From Chitinophagaceae bacterium (lineage in GTDB: Bacteria; Bacteroidota; Bacteroidia; Chitinophagales; Chitinophagaceae): a stretch of 45,822 nt of DNA. This document shows positions 8,605 to 16,486 of the stretch, in pieces. Numbering within the stretch: the first letter of the stretch is position 1; each line of letters starts with the position of its first letter. The notes beneath the pieces were generated by a model that was not told where the DNA came from, did no database searches, and saw only the letters and a list, made by a program, of their open reading frames with translations. Location: contig JAQBNK010000020.1 in assembly GCA_028288595.1 (NCBI GenBank), positions 1-45,822 of the forward strand, given 5' to 3'. Position numbers and translations under genes: made by a program.

Positions 8605-9801
8605 ATGCTTGAAGGAAAAAAAATATTACTGGGGATAACCGCTAGCATTGCAGCTTACAAAAGCATATTATTATTGCGATTACTGGTGAAATCCGGGGCC
8701 GAGGTTAAAGTTATAATGACACCCGGGGCAAAAGATTTTGTTTCTCCATTGGTCTTAGCCACATTATCCGGTAATGAAGTGGTGATAGATATTCAAAACG
8801 ATAACCAGTGGGCCAATCATGTAATGCTCGGGAGATGGGCTGATATTTTTGTGATTGCCCCTTTAAGTTGTAATACCCTCGCCAAAATGGCATCCGGTCT
8901 TTGTGATAATTTATTGCTGGCCGTTTATTTATCTGCAACCTGCCCTGTTATAGCCGCTCCCGCAATGGATGAAGATATGTGGAGACACGCTACTACTAAA
9001 CGAAATCTTACCTTATTACAGAAAGATGGGATCGATATATTACCGGTAAATAAGGGTGAATTAGGAAGTGGACTAACAGGAGAGGGACGAATGCAGGAAC
9101 CCGAACAGATCATGAAAAAAATAATTCAGATCATTGGCGGGTTTAAGCTACTTAGCGGAAAAAAAGTTCTAATTACAGCCGGTCCTACACATGAACATAT
9201 TGATCCCGTTCGTTTTATCAGTAATCATTCAACAGGAAAAATGGGTTTAGCCTTAGCAGAACAATTTAACAATGCAGGAGCAGAAGTCCTTGTAATCGCT
9301 GGTCCGGGCGTAAGTTCATCTTTAAACATTTCAACCATCAATGTACTTTCTGCAGAACAGATGTATAACGAGGTGATGAGTAAAGCTAGTGAGCAGGATG
9401 TGATCATAATGGCGGCGGCAGTAGCCGATTACACATTTTTGCATCCCGGTAATAAAAAAATAAAAAAGAAAGATAGTTCGCTAACGCTTGAACTTACCAA
9501 AACAAAAGATATTTTAAAAGCATTGGGGACATCAAAAAAGAAGGGCCAGTTATTGATAGGGTTTGCATTGGAAACCAATAATGGAGAAGCTAATGCGAAA
9601 GAAAAATTGAAATCGAAAAATGCGGATTGCATTATCCTGAATTCGCTCGAAGATACTTCCTCAGGATTTGGATATGATACTAACAAAATAACAGCTTTTT
9701 TAAAAAATGGAACGATCGTTCCATTTGAATTGAAATCGAAAATGGAAGTGGCAAACGACATCGTGAACCTCACAATAGAAATGATCAATGAAAAAAATTA
9801 A
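8605..9801 (+). CDS. coaBC: Bifunctional phosphopantothenoylcysteine decarboxylase / phosphopantothenate-cysteine ligase
   Basis: Two steps of coenzyme A synthesis: CoaB joins phosphopantothenate to cysteine, and CoaC decarboxylates the product with FMN. The CoaC flavoprotein domain is residues 1-175: TASIAAYKS at 12-20, active-site His72 (in WANHVML), PAMDEDMW at 119-126 and GRM at 161-163. The CoaB domain starts near 184 with KKVLITAGPTHEHIDPVR and holds SNHSTGKMG. At 398 residues the length is normal. Where E. coli has catalytic Cys158 (QACGDIGPGRM), this protein has Ser155 (LGSGLTGEGRM). I believe Ser is common here in Bacteroidota, but did not verify it. The 3' end overlaps DUF4835 by 14 nt. 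Confidence 0.95.
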   Translation: MLEGKKILLGITASIAAYKSILLLRLLVKSGAEVKVIMTPGAKDFVSPLVLATLSGNEVVIDIQNDNQWANHVMLGRWADIFVIAPLSCNTLAKMASGLCDNLLLAVYLSATCPVIAAPAMDEDMWRHATTKRNLTLLQKDGIDILPVNKGELGSGLTGEGRMQEPEQIMKKIIQIIGGFKLLSGKKVLITAGPTHEHIDPVRFISNHSTGKMGLALAEQFNNAGAEVLVIAGPGVSSSLNISTINVLSAEQMYNEVMSKASEQDVIIMAAAVADYTFLHPGNKKIKKKDSSLTLELTKTKDILKALGTSKKKGQLLIGFALETNNGEANAKEKLKSKNADCIILNSLEDTSSGFGYDTNKITAFLKNGTIVPFELKSKMEVANDIVNLTIEMINEKN

Positions 9802-10708
9802 TTCTTTTTTATTCGCATGTATTATATACGCATTGCCTGCTCACGCACAGGAACTCGAAGCACGGGTAACAGTTAATGCTCAAAAAATAAATACTACGGT
9901 TGATAAAAAAATATTCAATACCCTTCAAACGCAACTGAATAATTTTTTAAATAACCGCAAATGGACAAATGATAATTTTCACTCAAATGAAAAAATAGAA
10001 TGTCATTTTTTACTTAGTATAGACAATACTTCTGAGGCGAATGTATACGAAGGAAAACTTACTGTTCAGGCTGCAAGACCCGTTTATAATTCTGATTATA
10101 AAAGCCCTTTGGTAAATTACCAGGACGGTGATATTACTTTCAAATATGTGGAATTTCAACCTATAGAATTTAATGAGAACAGGATACAGGGCACAGATGC
10201 TTATTCGTCTAACCTTACAGCGATCCTGGCCTACTATGCTTATATCATTCTCGGGCTTGATTATGATTCTTTTTCTCCAAAAGGAGGTACCCCGTATTTT
10301 CAGAAAGCCTTGAACATAGTAAATAATGCACCTGAAGCCAGGAATATAAGCGGATGGAAGGCTTTTGATGGCTTAAGGAACCGTTATTGGCTCGCAGAGA
10401 ACCTGGTAAATAGCAAATACAATTTAATGCACGATGGGATTTATACTTACTTCCGCAGCAGCCTGGATAAAATGTATAATGATGAAGGGGATGCAAGAAA
10501 AAATATTCTTGATGCATTGAACAGGTTGCAGACAATGAATAAGGATAATCCCAATTCAATGATCCTCCAGTTTTTCGTTTCTAACCGCGCTACAGAAATG
10601 ATCGGTATCATGAAGAAAGGGACGCCCCAGGAAAAAAGACAGGCTGTAGATATATTAAGCCAGCTTGACATTGCCAATATCGCACGTTATAAACAGGAAT
10701 TAAAATGA
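9788..10708 (+). CDS. DUF4835 family exported protein
   Basis: A Bacteroidota-specific family of unknown function, recognised from the start (signal peptide, then QELEARVTVNAQKI), the central YYAYIILGLDYDSFSPKGG motif (about residues 150-168) and its place just after coaBC. The signal peptide is residues 1-20 (ending PAHAQ), so the mature protein is probably periplasmic. It is 306 residues. The gene overlaps coaBC at its start by 14 nt and the next gene by 4 nt, which indicates one transcription unit. No catalytic motif is evident. Confidence 0.88.
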   Translation: MKKINSFLFACIIYALPAHAQELEARVTVNAQKINTTVDKKIFNTLQTQLNNFLNNRKWTNDNFHSNEKIECHFLLSIDNTSEANVYEGKLTVQAARPVYNSDYKSPLVNYQDGDITFKYVEFQPIEFNENRIQGTDAYSSNLTAILAYYAYIILGLDYDSFSPKGGTPYFQKALNIVNNAPEARNISGWKAFDGLRNRYWLAENLVNSKYNLMHDGIYTYFRSSLDKMYNDEGDARKNILDALNRLQTMNKDNPNSMILQFFVSNRATEMIGIMKKGTPQEKRQAVDILSQLDIANIARYKQELK

Positions 10709-11067
10709 AATGGCTGTATGTATTTCTCTTTATATTGTTTGCTTCATGCTCAAGACATTCCGCTGTTCCTGAAAAGTATATTGGCTTCGATAGTATGAGA
10801 TCCATTGTTTGGGACCTGGCAAGGGCTGATCAGTATGCTGTTGGTTACCTTGTAAGAGATACTACCCGCACGTTAAGACAGCATACGGATTCGATCTACC
10901 AGCTGGTCTTTAAATTGCATCATATTAACCGGAATCGTTTTTACGAGAGCCTTGATTACTACCAGTCGAATCCCAAATTAAATAAAGAACTGATGGACTC
11001 TGTTTATGCTATTGGTGACAGGGAAAGATCGAAATCGAGTCCGGGGAAACCTTCATACGTTAAATAG
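10705..11067 (+). CDS. DUF4296 family lipoprotein
   Basis: A 120-residue protein with a lipoprotein signal, [16 protein letters not shown], with Cys at residue 15. The body is helical and includes [15 protein letters not shown] and [17 protein letters not shown], the pattern I associate with Bacteroidota DUF4296, whose function is unknown. It is probably anchored in the outer membrane or periplasm. It overlaps DUF4835 by 4 nt (ATGA) and ends 4 nt before scoA, so it belongs to the same operon. The C-terminal tail is basic and Ser/Lys-rich. Confidence 0.8.
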   Translation: MKWLYVFLFILFASCSRHSAVPEKYIGFDSMRSIVWDLARADQYAVGYLVRDTTRTLRQHTDSIYQLVFKLHHINRNRFYESLDYYQSNPKLNKELMDSVYAIGDRERSKSSPGKPSYVK

Positions 11068-11071
11068 TTTT

Positions 11072-11767
11072 ATGAACAAAGTTTACAACAGCGCTGATGA
11101 AGCTTTAAATGATATTACCGATGGTGCTACATTAATGCTTGGAGGTTTTGGTTTATGTGGTATTCCTGAAAATTCAATTGCGACGCTTGTAAAAAAGCAA
11201 ATTAAAAATCTTACGTGTATTTCTAATAATGCGGGTGTTGATAATTTCGGCCTCGGACAATTATTACATACTCACCAGGTAAAAAAAATGATGAGCAGTT
11301 ATGTGGGAGAGAATGCAGAGTTTGAACGGCAGTTGCTTTCAGGAGAGCTTGAAGTGGATTTGATCCCGCAGGGTACTTTAGCTACCCGCATACAAATGGC
11401 TGGTATGGGGATTCCTGCTTTTTATACTCCCGCAGGTTACGGAACAGAAATAGCAAATGGAAAAGAAGTAAAAGAATTTAATGGCAAGATGTATCTCATG
11501 GAGCATGCGCTTCATGCAGATTTCGCTATAGTAAAAGCATGGAAAGGCGATACAATGGGAAATCTTGTTTTTAGAAAAGCTACAAGAAATTTTTCTACAT
11601 CAATGGCCAAGGCAGGAACAATTACCATTGCTGAAGTAGAACATATAGTGCAGCCGGGGGAATTAGATCCCGATCAAATTCATGTTGCAGGCGTGTATGT
11701 GCATAGAATATTTGAGGGGAAAGATTATGAGAAAAGAATTGAAAGAAGAACGACGGCGATTAATTAA
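11072..11767 (+). CDS. scoA: CoA transferase subunit A (3-oxoacid / acetoacetyl-CoA type)
   Basis: The alpha subunit of a class I CoA transferase that moves CoA between succinate (or acetate) and 3-keto acids. [14 protein letters not shown] (about residues 20-33) is the conserved glycine-rich start, and [14 protein letters not shown] plus [12 protein letters not shown] are family hallmarks. It is 231 residues. I use the ATG at 11072. An in-frame start at 11006 would add 22 residues lying inside the DUF4296 gene that do not look like this family. The subunit B gene follows only after a 135-nt gap holding a heptad-repeat hairpin, a wider separation than usual for this pair. The exact acyl donor is not visible. 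Confidence 0.92.
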   Translation: MNKVYNSADEALNDITDGATLMLGGFGLCGIPENSIATLVKKQIKNLTCISNNAGVDNFGLGQLLHTHQVKKMMSSYVGENAEFERQLLSGELEVDLIPQGTLATRIQMAGMGIPAFYTPAGYGTEIANGKEVKEFNGKMYLMEHALHADFAIVKAWKGDTMGNLVFRKATRNFSTSMAKAGTITIAEVEHIVQPGELDPDQIHVAGVYVHRIFEGKDYEKRIERRTTAIN

Positions 11768-11777
11768 TTAAGAATTA

Positions 11778-11812
11778 AAAAGTCAAAAGTCAAAATTTTT
11801 ACTTTTGACTTT
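11778..11812. repeat. Heptad-repeat hairpin between scoA and scoB
   Basis: AAAAGTC, AAAAGTC (11778-11791) forms the left arm. The right arm ACTTTTGACTTT (11801-11812) is the exact reverse complement of 11779-11790. The 12-bp stem has a 10-nt A/T loop. It lies inside a two-subunit operon, so it may partly terminate the message or protect the scoA 3' end. Confidence 0.85.
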
Positions 11813-11902
11813 GAAAAGTTCAATAAAGAACAGAACCCTCAATGGTGCGACGCAACAATGTTCAATTGAAATACTAAAGCCGGGCTCATAAAATAAAATA
11901 TT

Positions 11903-12562
11903 ATGGCATTAGATAAATACGGTATTGCAAAACGAATTGCCCAGGAATTAAGAGATGGCATGTATGTGAATTTGGGAATTGGTATTCCTACTCTTGTATC
12001 CAACTTTATTCCGGAGAATATGACCGTTATCCTGCAAAGTGAAAATGGAATTTTGGGTACCGGGCCATATCCTGCTGAAGATGAAATAGACGCCGACTTA
12101 ATTAATGCCGGAAAAGAAACCGTAACTGTTTTACCCGGAGGTGCATTCTTTGATAGCGCAGAAAGTTTTGGGATGATCAGGGCCGGAAAAATAGACCTGA
12201 CAGTTTTAGGAGCAATGGAAGTAAGTGAGAAAGGAGATATTGCTAACTGGAAAATTCCCGGGAAGATGGTAAAAGGAATGGGTGGCGCTATGGATCTTGT
12301 TGCAAGTGCAAGAAATATAATTGTTGCCATGCAGCATACAAATCCAAAAGGTGAAAGCAAATTATTGCCTGCCTGCACCTTACCGCTTACCGGTGTGGGA
12401 TGTGTAAAGAAAATTGTAACGGAACTTGCCGTGATTGATGTAACGCCGGAAGGATTTGTTTTACTTGAAAGAGCGCCGGGGGTTACAGTGGAAGAAATAG
12501 TTTCGAAAACTGCGGGGAAATTAATTATCCGGGGTGAAATTGCTGAAATGCAGCTTAACTAG
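11903..12562 (+). CDS. scoB: CoA transferase subunit B (3-oxoacid / acetoacetyl-CoA type)
   Basis: The beta subunit, carrying the catalytic glutamate that forms the glutamyl-CoA thioester. SENGILG at residues 46-52 places the active-site Glu at 47, and [26 protein letters not shown] and [10 protein letters not shown] are family signatures. It is 219 residues, normal length. The partner is scoA, 135 nt upstream. The M32 peptidase starts 4 nt after the stop. Together the pair probably serves ketone-body, branched-chain amino acid or short-chain fatty-acid metabolism; the substrate is an inference. Confidence 0.92.
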   Translation: MALDKYGIAKRIAQELRDGMYVNLGIGIPTLVSNFIPENMTVILQSENGILGTGPYPAEDEIDADLINAGKETVTVLPGGAFFDSAESFGMIRAGKIDLTVLGAMEVSEKGDIANWKIPGKMVKGMGGAMDLVASARNIIVAMQHTNPKGESKLLPACTLPLTGVGCVKKIVTELAVIDVTPEGFVLLERAPGVTVEEIVSKTAGKLIIRGEIAEMQLN

Positions 12563-12566
12563 TTTT

Positions 12567-14060
12567 ATGGGAAACAATTCTGCATCCTTATACAACCGAT
12601 ATAAAGATAAACTTCAGCGCATAGCAGATATTAAATATGCTGCTGCGGTTTTACAATGGGACCAGGAAACTTATCTTCCTTCAAAAGGAAATGAGGCACG
12701 GGCAAGGCAGCTTGCTACGCTAAATGAAACTGCTCACCAATTATTTTCCGAAGATGAATTTGGTAAGTTACTGGATGAACTCTCCGTAGCAGATAATCTT
12801 GATACAAAGCAAAAAAGAAATGTGGAGCTAACGTTCGAAGATTATCACAAGCAAAAAAAATACACAGGAGCGTTTGTAAGAAAGATGTCTGAAACTGTTT
12901 CCAGATCTTTTTATAGCTGGATTGATGCGAGAAAACAAAATGACTTTAAAATTTTTGAACCTGCTCTTGATGAATTAATACAATTGAAGAAGCAGGAATC
13001 CGATCTTCTCGGCTATGAAGACCATTCTTACAATGCACATTTAAAAGAATATGAGAAATCCACTTCGGTAAAGCAACTTGACCAGTTATTTGAAAATTTA
13101 CAGGCACCGCTAAAAAAATTGATAAGCGAATTTTCATCAAAAGAAACAAACACAGATTTCTTAAAAAGATTTTATCCTAAGGACCAGCAATGGAAATGGG
13201 CCATGTACCTCGTTAAGGAATTAGGTTTTGATCTGGAAGCAGGACGACAGGATATTTCTGAACATCCTTTCACAACCAATTTTAGTGCAAGAGATGTGAG
13301 GATAACGACACGTATAGATGAACATGATTTTGCAAACATGACATGGAGCTGTATTCATGAAGTGGGCCATGGATTATATGAACAGGGTTTGCCAGACGAG
13401 GAATATGGATTGCCTTCAGGAGAATATGCAAGCCTTAGTATTCATGAATCTCAAAGCCGTTTATGGGAAAATTGTATTGGAAGAGGGCCGCACTTCTGGC
13501 AATTCTATTTTCTTAAACTGCAATCTTTTTTTCCTGATCAGTTGCATGACGTGAACCTTGAACAGTTCCTGGGGGCTATCAATAAAGTTCAGCCTTCCCT
13601 TATCAGAACAGAGGCAGATCAGCTCAGCTACCATTTTCATGTTTATGTGCGATATATAATAGAAAAAGAAATTATTGGCGGCAATTTAAAGACTACTGAT
13701 ATTCCGGCCCGCTGGAATGATTTATATGAACAGTTTTTAGGGATAAAAGTGCCTGATGATAAAAAGGGATGCCTGCAGGACGTACATTGGAGTCATGGCA
13801 GCTTTGGATACTTCCCTACATACAGCCTCGGCAGTTTGTATGCCGCACAATTTTGGTTTCAACTGCAAAAAGATGAGCCCGGTGTGAAGGAAGAGATCGT
13901 AAACGGCAATTTGTATACTGTTCATCAATGGCTTGCGAACAGCGTTTACCAGCATGGCCGCATCTATACCTCAGGAGATCTTTGTAAGCGGATCACCGGC
14001 GAAACGTTAAATACCCATTTTTTCACCGATTATATTGCCGACACCTATAAACATTTTTAA
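12567..14060 (+). CDS. M32 family carboxypeptidase (thermostable carboxypeptidase 1 type)
   Basis: A cytosolic zinc metallo-carboxypeptidase that removes C-terminal residues. The M32 motifs are present: HPF at 233-235, the zinc site HEVGH at 264-268, and HESQSRLWEN near residue 293, whose Glu is the third ligand. LQWDQETYLP near residue 29 is also typical. It is 497 residues, the usual size. I choose the ATG at 12567, because upstream codons from 12534 lie inside scoB. It sits 4 nt after scoB, so it is likely cotranscribed. There is no signal peptide. Confidence 0.94.
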   Translation: MGNNSASLYNRYKDKLQRIADIKYAAAVLQWDQETYLPSKGNEARARQLATLNETAHQLFSEDEFGKLLDELSVADNLDTKQKRNVELTFEDYHKQKKYTGAFVRKMSETVSRSFYSWIDARKQNDFKIFEPALDELIQLKKQESDLLGYEDHSYNAHLKEYEKSTSVKQLDQLFENLQAPLKKLISEFSSKETNTDFLKRFYPKDQQWKWAMYLVKELGFDLEAGRQDISEHPFTTNFSARDVRITTRIDEHDFANMTWSCIHEVGHGLYEQGLPDEEYGLPSGEYASLSIHESQSRLWENCIGRGPHFWQFYFLKLQSFFPDQLHDVNLEQFLGAINKVQPSLIRTEADQLSYHFHVYVRYIIEKEIIGGNLKTTDIPARWNDLYEQFLGIKVPDDKKGCLQDVHWSHGSFGYFPTYSLGSLYAAQFWFQLQKDEPGVKEEIVNGNLYTVHQWLANSVYQHGRIYTSGDLCKRITGETLNTHFFTDYIADTYKHF

Positions 14061-14139
14061 CAAACAAAAGTCTTACTGGCCACAATAAGGTATTGGACAG
14101 GTACCAAACTTGTATTATTTTTAGATAGTAAACACAGAT

Positions 14140-14523
14140 ATGGTTCAAACTTTACGCAGACATCTTACCCATTACAGAGCAGCAATTTTACCAGTTATAC
14201 TGGCAATAGTTGCCTGTTTTTCCCTGTCTGCTACTGCTGTTCCGGCGCCTGTTGAGCCTTCTGATAAAATAAAGATCGTAGACCGGTATTATCCTAACCC
14301 CGCAACTTCTGTTATTAATTTTGAGTTTGTGAAAGAAGCAGATCGCAGTTACGTTTTGCAGATCTACAGTTTTATGGGAAAAAAGGTTTATGAATCTGCC
14401 ATCAGCTCAGAAAAACTACAGGTTACCGTAACAGATTATTTCCGCGGTATGTATTTCTACCAGGTAAAAGATAAAACCGGGGCTGTAAAAGAAACTGGCA
14501 AATTTGCTGTTATCCACTTGTAG
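14140..14523 (+). CDS. Small exported protein consisting almost only of a T9SS type A sorting domain
   Basis: It is 127 residues. A hydrophobic export signal spans about residues 14-38 (AAILPVILAIVACFSL...). The rest fits the type A C-terminal domain that directs proteins through the type IX secretion system: YPNPATSVINFEF at about 50, LQIYSFMGKKVYES at about 72, YFRGMYFYQVKD at about 103, and GKFAV near the end. A normal T9SS substrate has a large cargo between signal and tail; here only about 15 residues separate them. It may be a tiny secreted protein, a decoy or carrier, or a stripped remnant that kept an intact frame. It is flanked by unrelated genes. Confidence 0.82.
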   Translation: MVQTLRRHLTHYRAAILPVILAIVACFSLSATAVPAPVEPSDKIKIVDRYYPNPATSVINFEFVKEADRSYVLQIYSFMGKKVYESAISSEKLQVTVTDYFRGMYFYQVKDKTGAVKETGKFAVIHL

Positions 14524-14539
14524 TTTATTTCAATTCAAT

Positions 14540-15715
14540 TTATTTATCCCTTACTTCAACAATCAAAAACTTTAGATAGTTTGTGTTTTCCATGCCCCAT
14601 ATGATCGGATGATCACTTGCCTGCGCCTTGAATGTTACCTGCCTCAATTGTTTTCTTGCATCTTTGGCTGCCATTTCTATTGTTTGTAAAAATAACTCAG
14701 GTGAAACCAGGTTTGTGCAGCTGCTGGTAACTAAAAAACCTCCATTTTTCAACAGCCGCATTCCTCTTAAATTAATTTCCTTGTAACCTGTAACTGCTTT
14801 TTGAATGTTTTCCCGGCTCTTTGTGAAGGCAGGCGGATCCAGCATTACAACATCATATTGTCTTGCCTCTTTCACCCATTGTTTTAAAACATCAAAGGCA
14901 TTCATCATTTCAAACCTGCAAATATGATCCAGCCCATTCAGCTTTGCGTTTATATTAGCCTGGTCAACTGCATTTTGTGAAATATCAATTCCAAGGACCG
15001 ACTTTGCGCCATAATGTGCAGCGTGTATTTCGAAGGTCCCCGTATAGGTGAAAGCGCCGAGTACATCCGCATCTTTTACTATGTTTTTTATTGCTCTTCG
15101 GTTATCCTGCTGATCTAAAAAATATCCTGTTTTCTGTCCATTTTCCAGATCCACATTGAACTTTAATCCGTTCTCAGTAATAACCATATTGGGATTAAAA
15201 GGTGCAGATAAAAATCCTTTTTGTAAGGGCAGTCCTTCCAGCTCTCTTACGGGAACATCATTTCTTTCGAAAATTCCTTTGGGATGAAAAATGGCTTCAA
15301 GCGCTTTTACGATCGCTGGCTTCCACACATCCATACCATAAGAAAGAGTTTGCACAGAAAAATAATCGTTGAATTTATCGATGATGAGGGAAGGAAGAAA
15401 ATCCGCCTCGCCAAACACCAGCCTGCAATTCTCTGTATATCCTGTTTTTTGCCTGTATTGCCATGCCTGCTGAATTCGGTTGAAGAAAAACGCTTCATTG
15501 ATCTCTTCTTTTTTCCGCGTCAGTAAACGAATAATTATTTGTGATTTAGTATTGATATAACCTCTCCCGCAATATTTACCGTCCGCATAATCAACTTCAA
15601 CAATATCACCCGGTTGAACCTCGCCATTTATTTTTTCAACTTCATTTGCGAAAATCCAGGGATGTCCGTTTGCAATTCGTTGATGTATTCTTCTTTTTAA
15701 GGTCACTTTTACCAT
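14540..15715 (-). CDS. Class I SAM-dependent rRNA methyltransferase (RlmI/PUA family)
   Basis: It probably makes 5-methylcytosine in 23S rRNA, as RlmI does. The N-terminal PUA RNA-binding domain (residues 1-75) contains HPWIFANEVEKINGEVQPGD. The methyltransferase domain has GQKTGYFLDQQDNR near 192, the SAM-binding motif DVLGAFTYTGTFEIHAA near 215, MLDPPAFTKSR near 289 and SSCTN near 331, where Cys is the usual catalytic residue. It is 391 residues, close to E. coli RlmI. The SAM loop is AFTYTGTF, where many relatives have a Phe-Cys/Ser-Tyr-Thr-Gly-Gly form. RlmI is the best guess, but the modified base is not certain. It is divergent from grpE. Confidence 0.88.
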   Translation of the reverse strand: MVKVTLKRRIHQRIANGHPWIFANEVEKINGEVQPGDIVEVDYADGKYCGRGYINTKSQIIIRLLTRKKEEINEAFFFNRIQQAWQYRQKTGYTENCRLVFGEADFLPSLIIDKFNDYFSVQTLSYGMDVWKPAIVKALEAIFHPKGIFERNDVPVRELEGLPLQKGFLSAPFNPNMVITENGLKFNVDLENGQKTGYFLDQQDNRRAIKNIVKDADVLGAFTYTGTFEIHAAHYGAKSVLGIDISQNAVDQANINAKLNGLDHICRFEMMNAFDVLKQWVKEARQYDVVMLDPPAFTKSRENIQKAVTGYKEINLRGMRLLKNGGFLVTSSCTNLVSPELFLQTIEMAAKDARKQLRQVTFKAQASDHPIIWGMENTNYLKFLIVEVRDK

Positions 15716-15719
15716 CCGG

Positions 15720-15727
15720 CAAAGCTA
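15720..15727 (-). promoter_or_regulatory. -7 box 4 nt from the methyltransferase start codon
   Basis: On the minus strand TAGCTTTG fits TAnnTTTG and ends 4 nt before the ATG (15713-15715). Transcription would start at or just inside the start codon, giving a leaderless message. A TTG lies 26 nt upstream of the box, slightly far for a -33 element. Confidence 0.45.
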
Positions 15728-15827
15728 ACACAGTTGAAATAATTCCTATGTTTCAATGTGCCTGTCGGGGTCAATATTCTCTAATGCCTCTGCCATAATT
15801 TCACTTTCTTTGCGGCTGGCAAAAATT

Positions 15828-15833
15828 TTGACA
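15828..15833 (+). promoter_or_regulatory. TTGACA upstream of grpE
   Basis: The TTGACA 26 nt before the grpE ATG is preceded by an A/T-rich run, like the one before htpG. The TAATAC that follows is only 11 nt away, too close for a sigma-70-type pair. It is listed because both chaperone genes share the word. Confidence 0.25.
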
Positions 15834-15859
15834 CGTAAGCCTGTTAATACAATTGAACA

Positions 15860-16432
15860 ATGCAAGAGAATGAAATGAACCACCCGGAGCAGCAAACTGC
15901 AGAAAATGGCGAGGATTACAATATCAATGCTGACGAAAATGCAGCCGGCAGTACACATTTAAACCAACCTGTAACGGACGGAGATGAATTAGAAAAGCTG
16001 CAGGCTGAGCTCCAGGAGCAGAAAGACAAATACCTGAGGCTATACGCTGATTTTGATAATTTTCGCAGGCGTTCTGCTAAAGAACGCATGGACCTGATAC
16101 AAACTGCCGGCAAAGATGTGATTGCTTCCTTGCTGGATGCTGTGGATGATTGCGACAGAGCTGAAAAACAATTGCAATCTGCCGAAAATATAAACACCGT
16201 GAAAGAGGGAATTTTACTGGTTTTTAATAAGCTAAGAAATACGTTACAATCCAAAGGCTTGAAACCGATGGAAAGTATAGGAGCTGATTTTGATGTTGAA
16301 AAACATGAAGCAATAACCGAGATACCTGCACCAACAGATGAAATGAAAGGAAAAGTAATAGATGAAGTGCAAAAGGGATATTATCTGAATGATAAGATCA
16401 TCCGGTTTGCAAAAGTGGTGGTGGGAAAGTAG
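15860..16432 (+). CDS. grpE: Nucleotide exchange factor GrpE
   Basis: A cochaperone that releases ADP from DnaK. The N-terminal 45 residues are acidic and disordered. A coiled coil follows (LEKLQAELQEQKDKYLRLYADFDNF, split here only for reading), then the conserved FRRRSAKERMDLIQTAGKDVI and the C-terminal beta-wing with KHEAITEIPAP, GKVIDEVQKGYYLNDKIIRFAKVVV. It is 190 residues, normal for the family. The ATG at 15860 is used; a second ATG at 15875 (MNHPEQQ) is equally plausible. It is followed by dnaJ after 54 nt containing a heptad-repeat hairpin. dnaK is not in the window. Confidence 0.95.
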   Translation: MQENEMNHPEQQTAENGEDYNINADENAAGSTHLNQPVTDGDELEKLQAELQEQKDKYLRLYADFDNFRRRSAKERMDLIQTAGKDVIASLLDAVDDCDRAEKQLQSAENINTVKEGILLVFNKLRNTLQSKGLKPMESIGADFDVEKHEAITEIPAPTDEMKGKVIDEVQKGYYLNDKIIRFAKVVVGK

Positions 16433-16437
16433 TGAAC

Positions 16438-16467
16438 GACTAAAGATTAAATCATTAATCATTAGTC
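16438..16467. repeat. Heptad-repeat hairpin between grpE and dnaJ
   Basis: The heptamers GACTAAA, GATTAAA, TCATTAA, TCATTAG run in register. GACTAAAGATTAA (16438-16450) pairs with TTAATCATTAGTC (16455-16467) with one mismatch and a 4-nt loop. It starts 5 nt after the grpE stop and ends 19 nt before dnaJ, so it may tune expression between the two cochaperones. Confidence 0.85.
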
Positions 16468-16486
16468 ACAACCCTTAAATTAATGT

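Noticed and set aside
11006-11071. Longer scoA with 22 extra N-terminal residues
   Set aside because: The added codons lie inside the DUF4296 gene and do not match the CoA transferase start; the ATG at 11072 fits.
15746-15958. 70-residue hydrophobic minus-strand ORF overlapping the grpE start
   Set aside because: Its hydrophobic part is the antisense of the GrpE N-terminus; no family is recognised and its spacing does not suit a gene.
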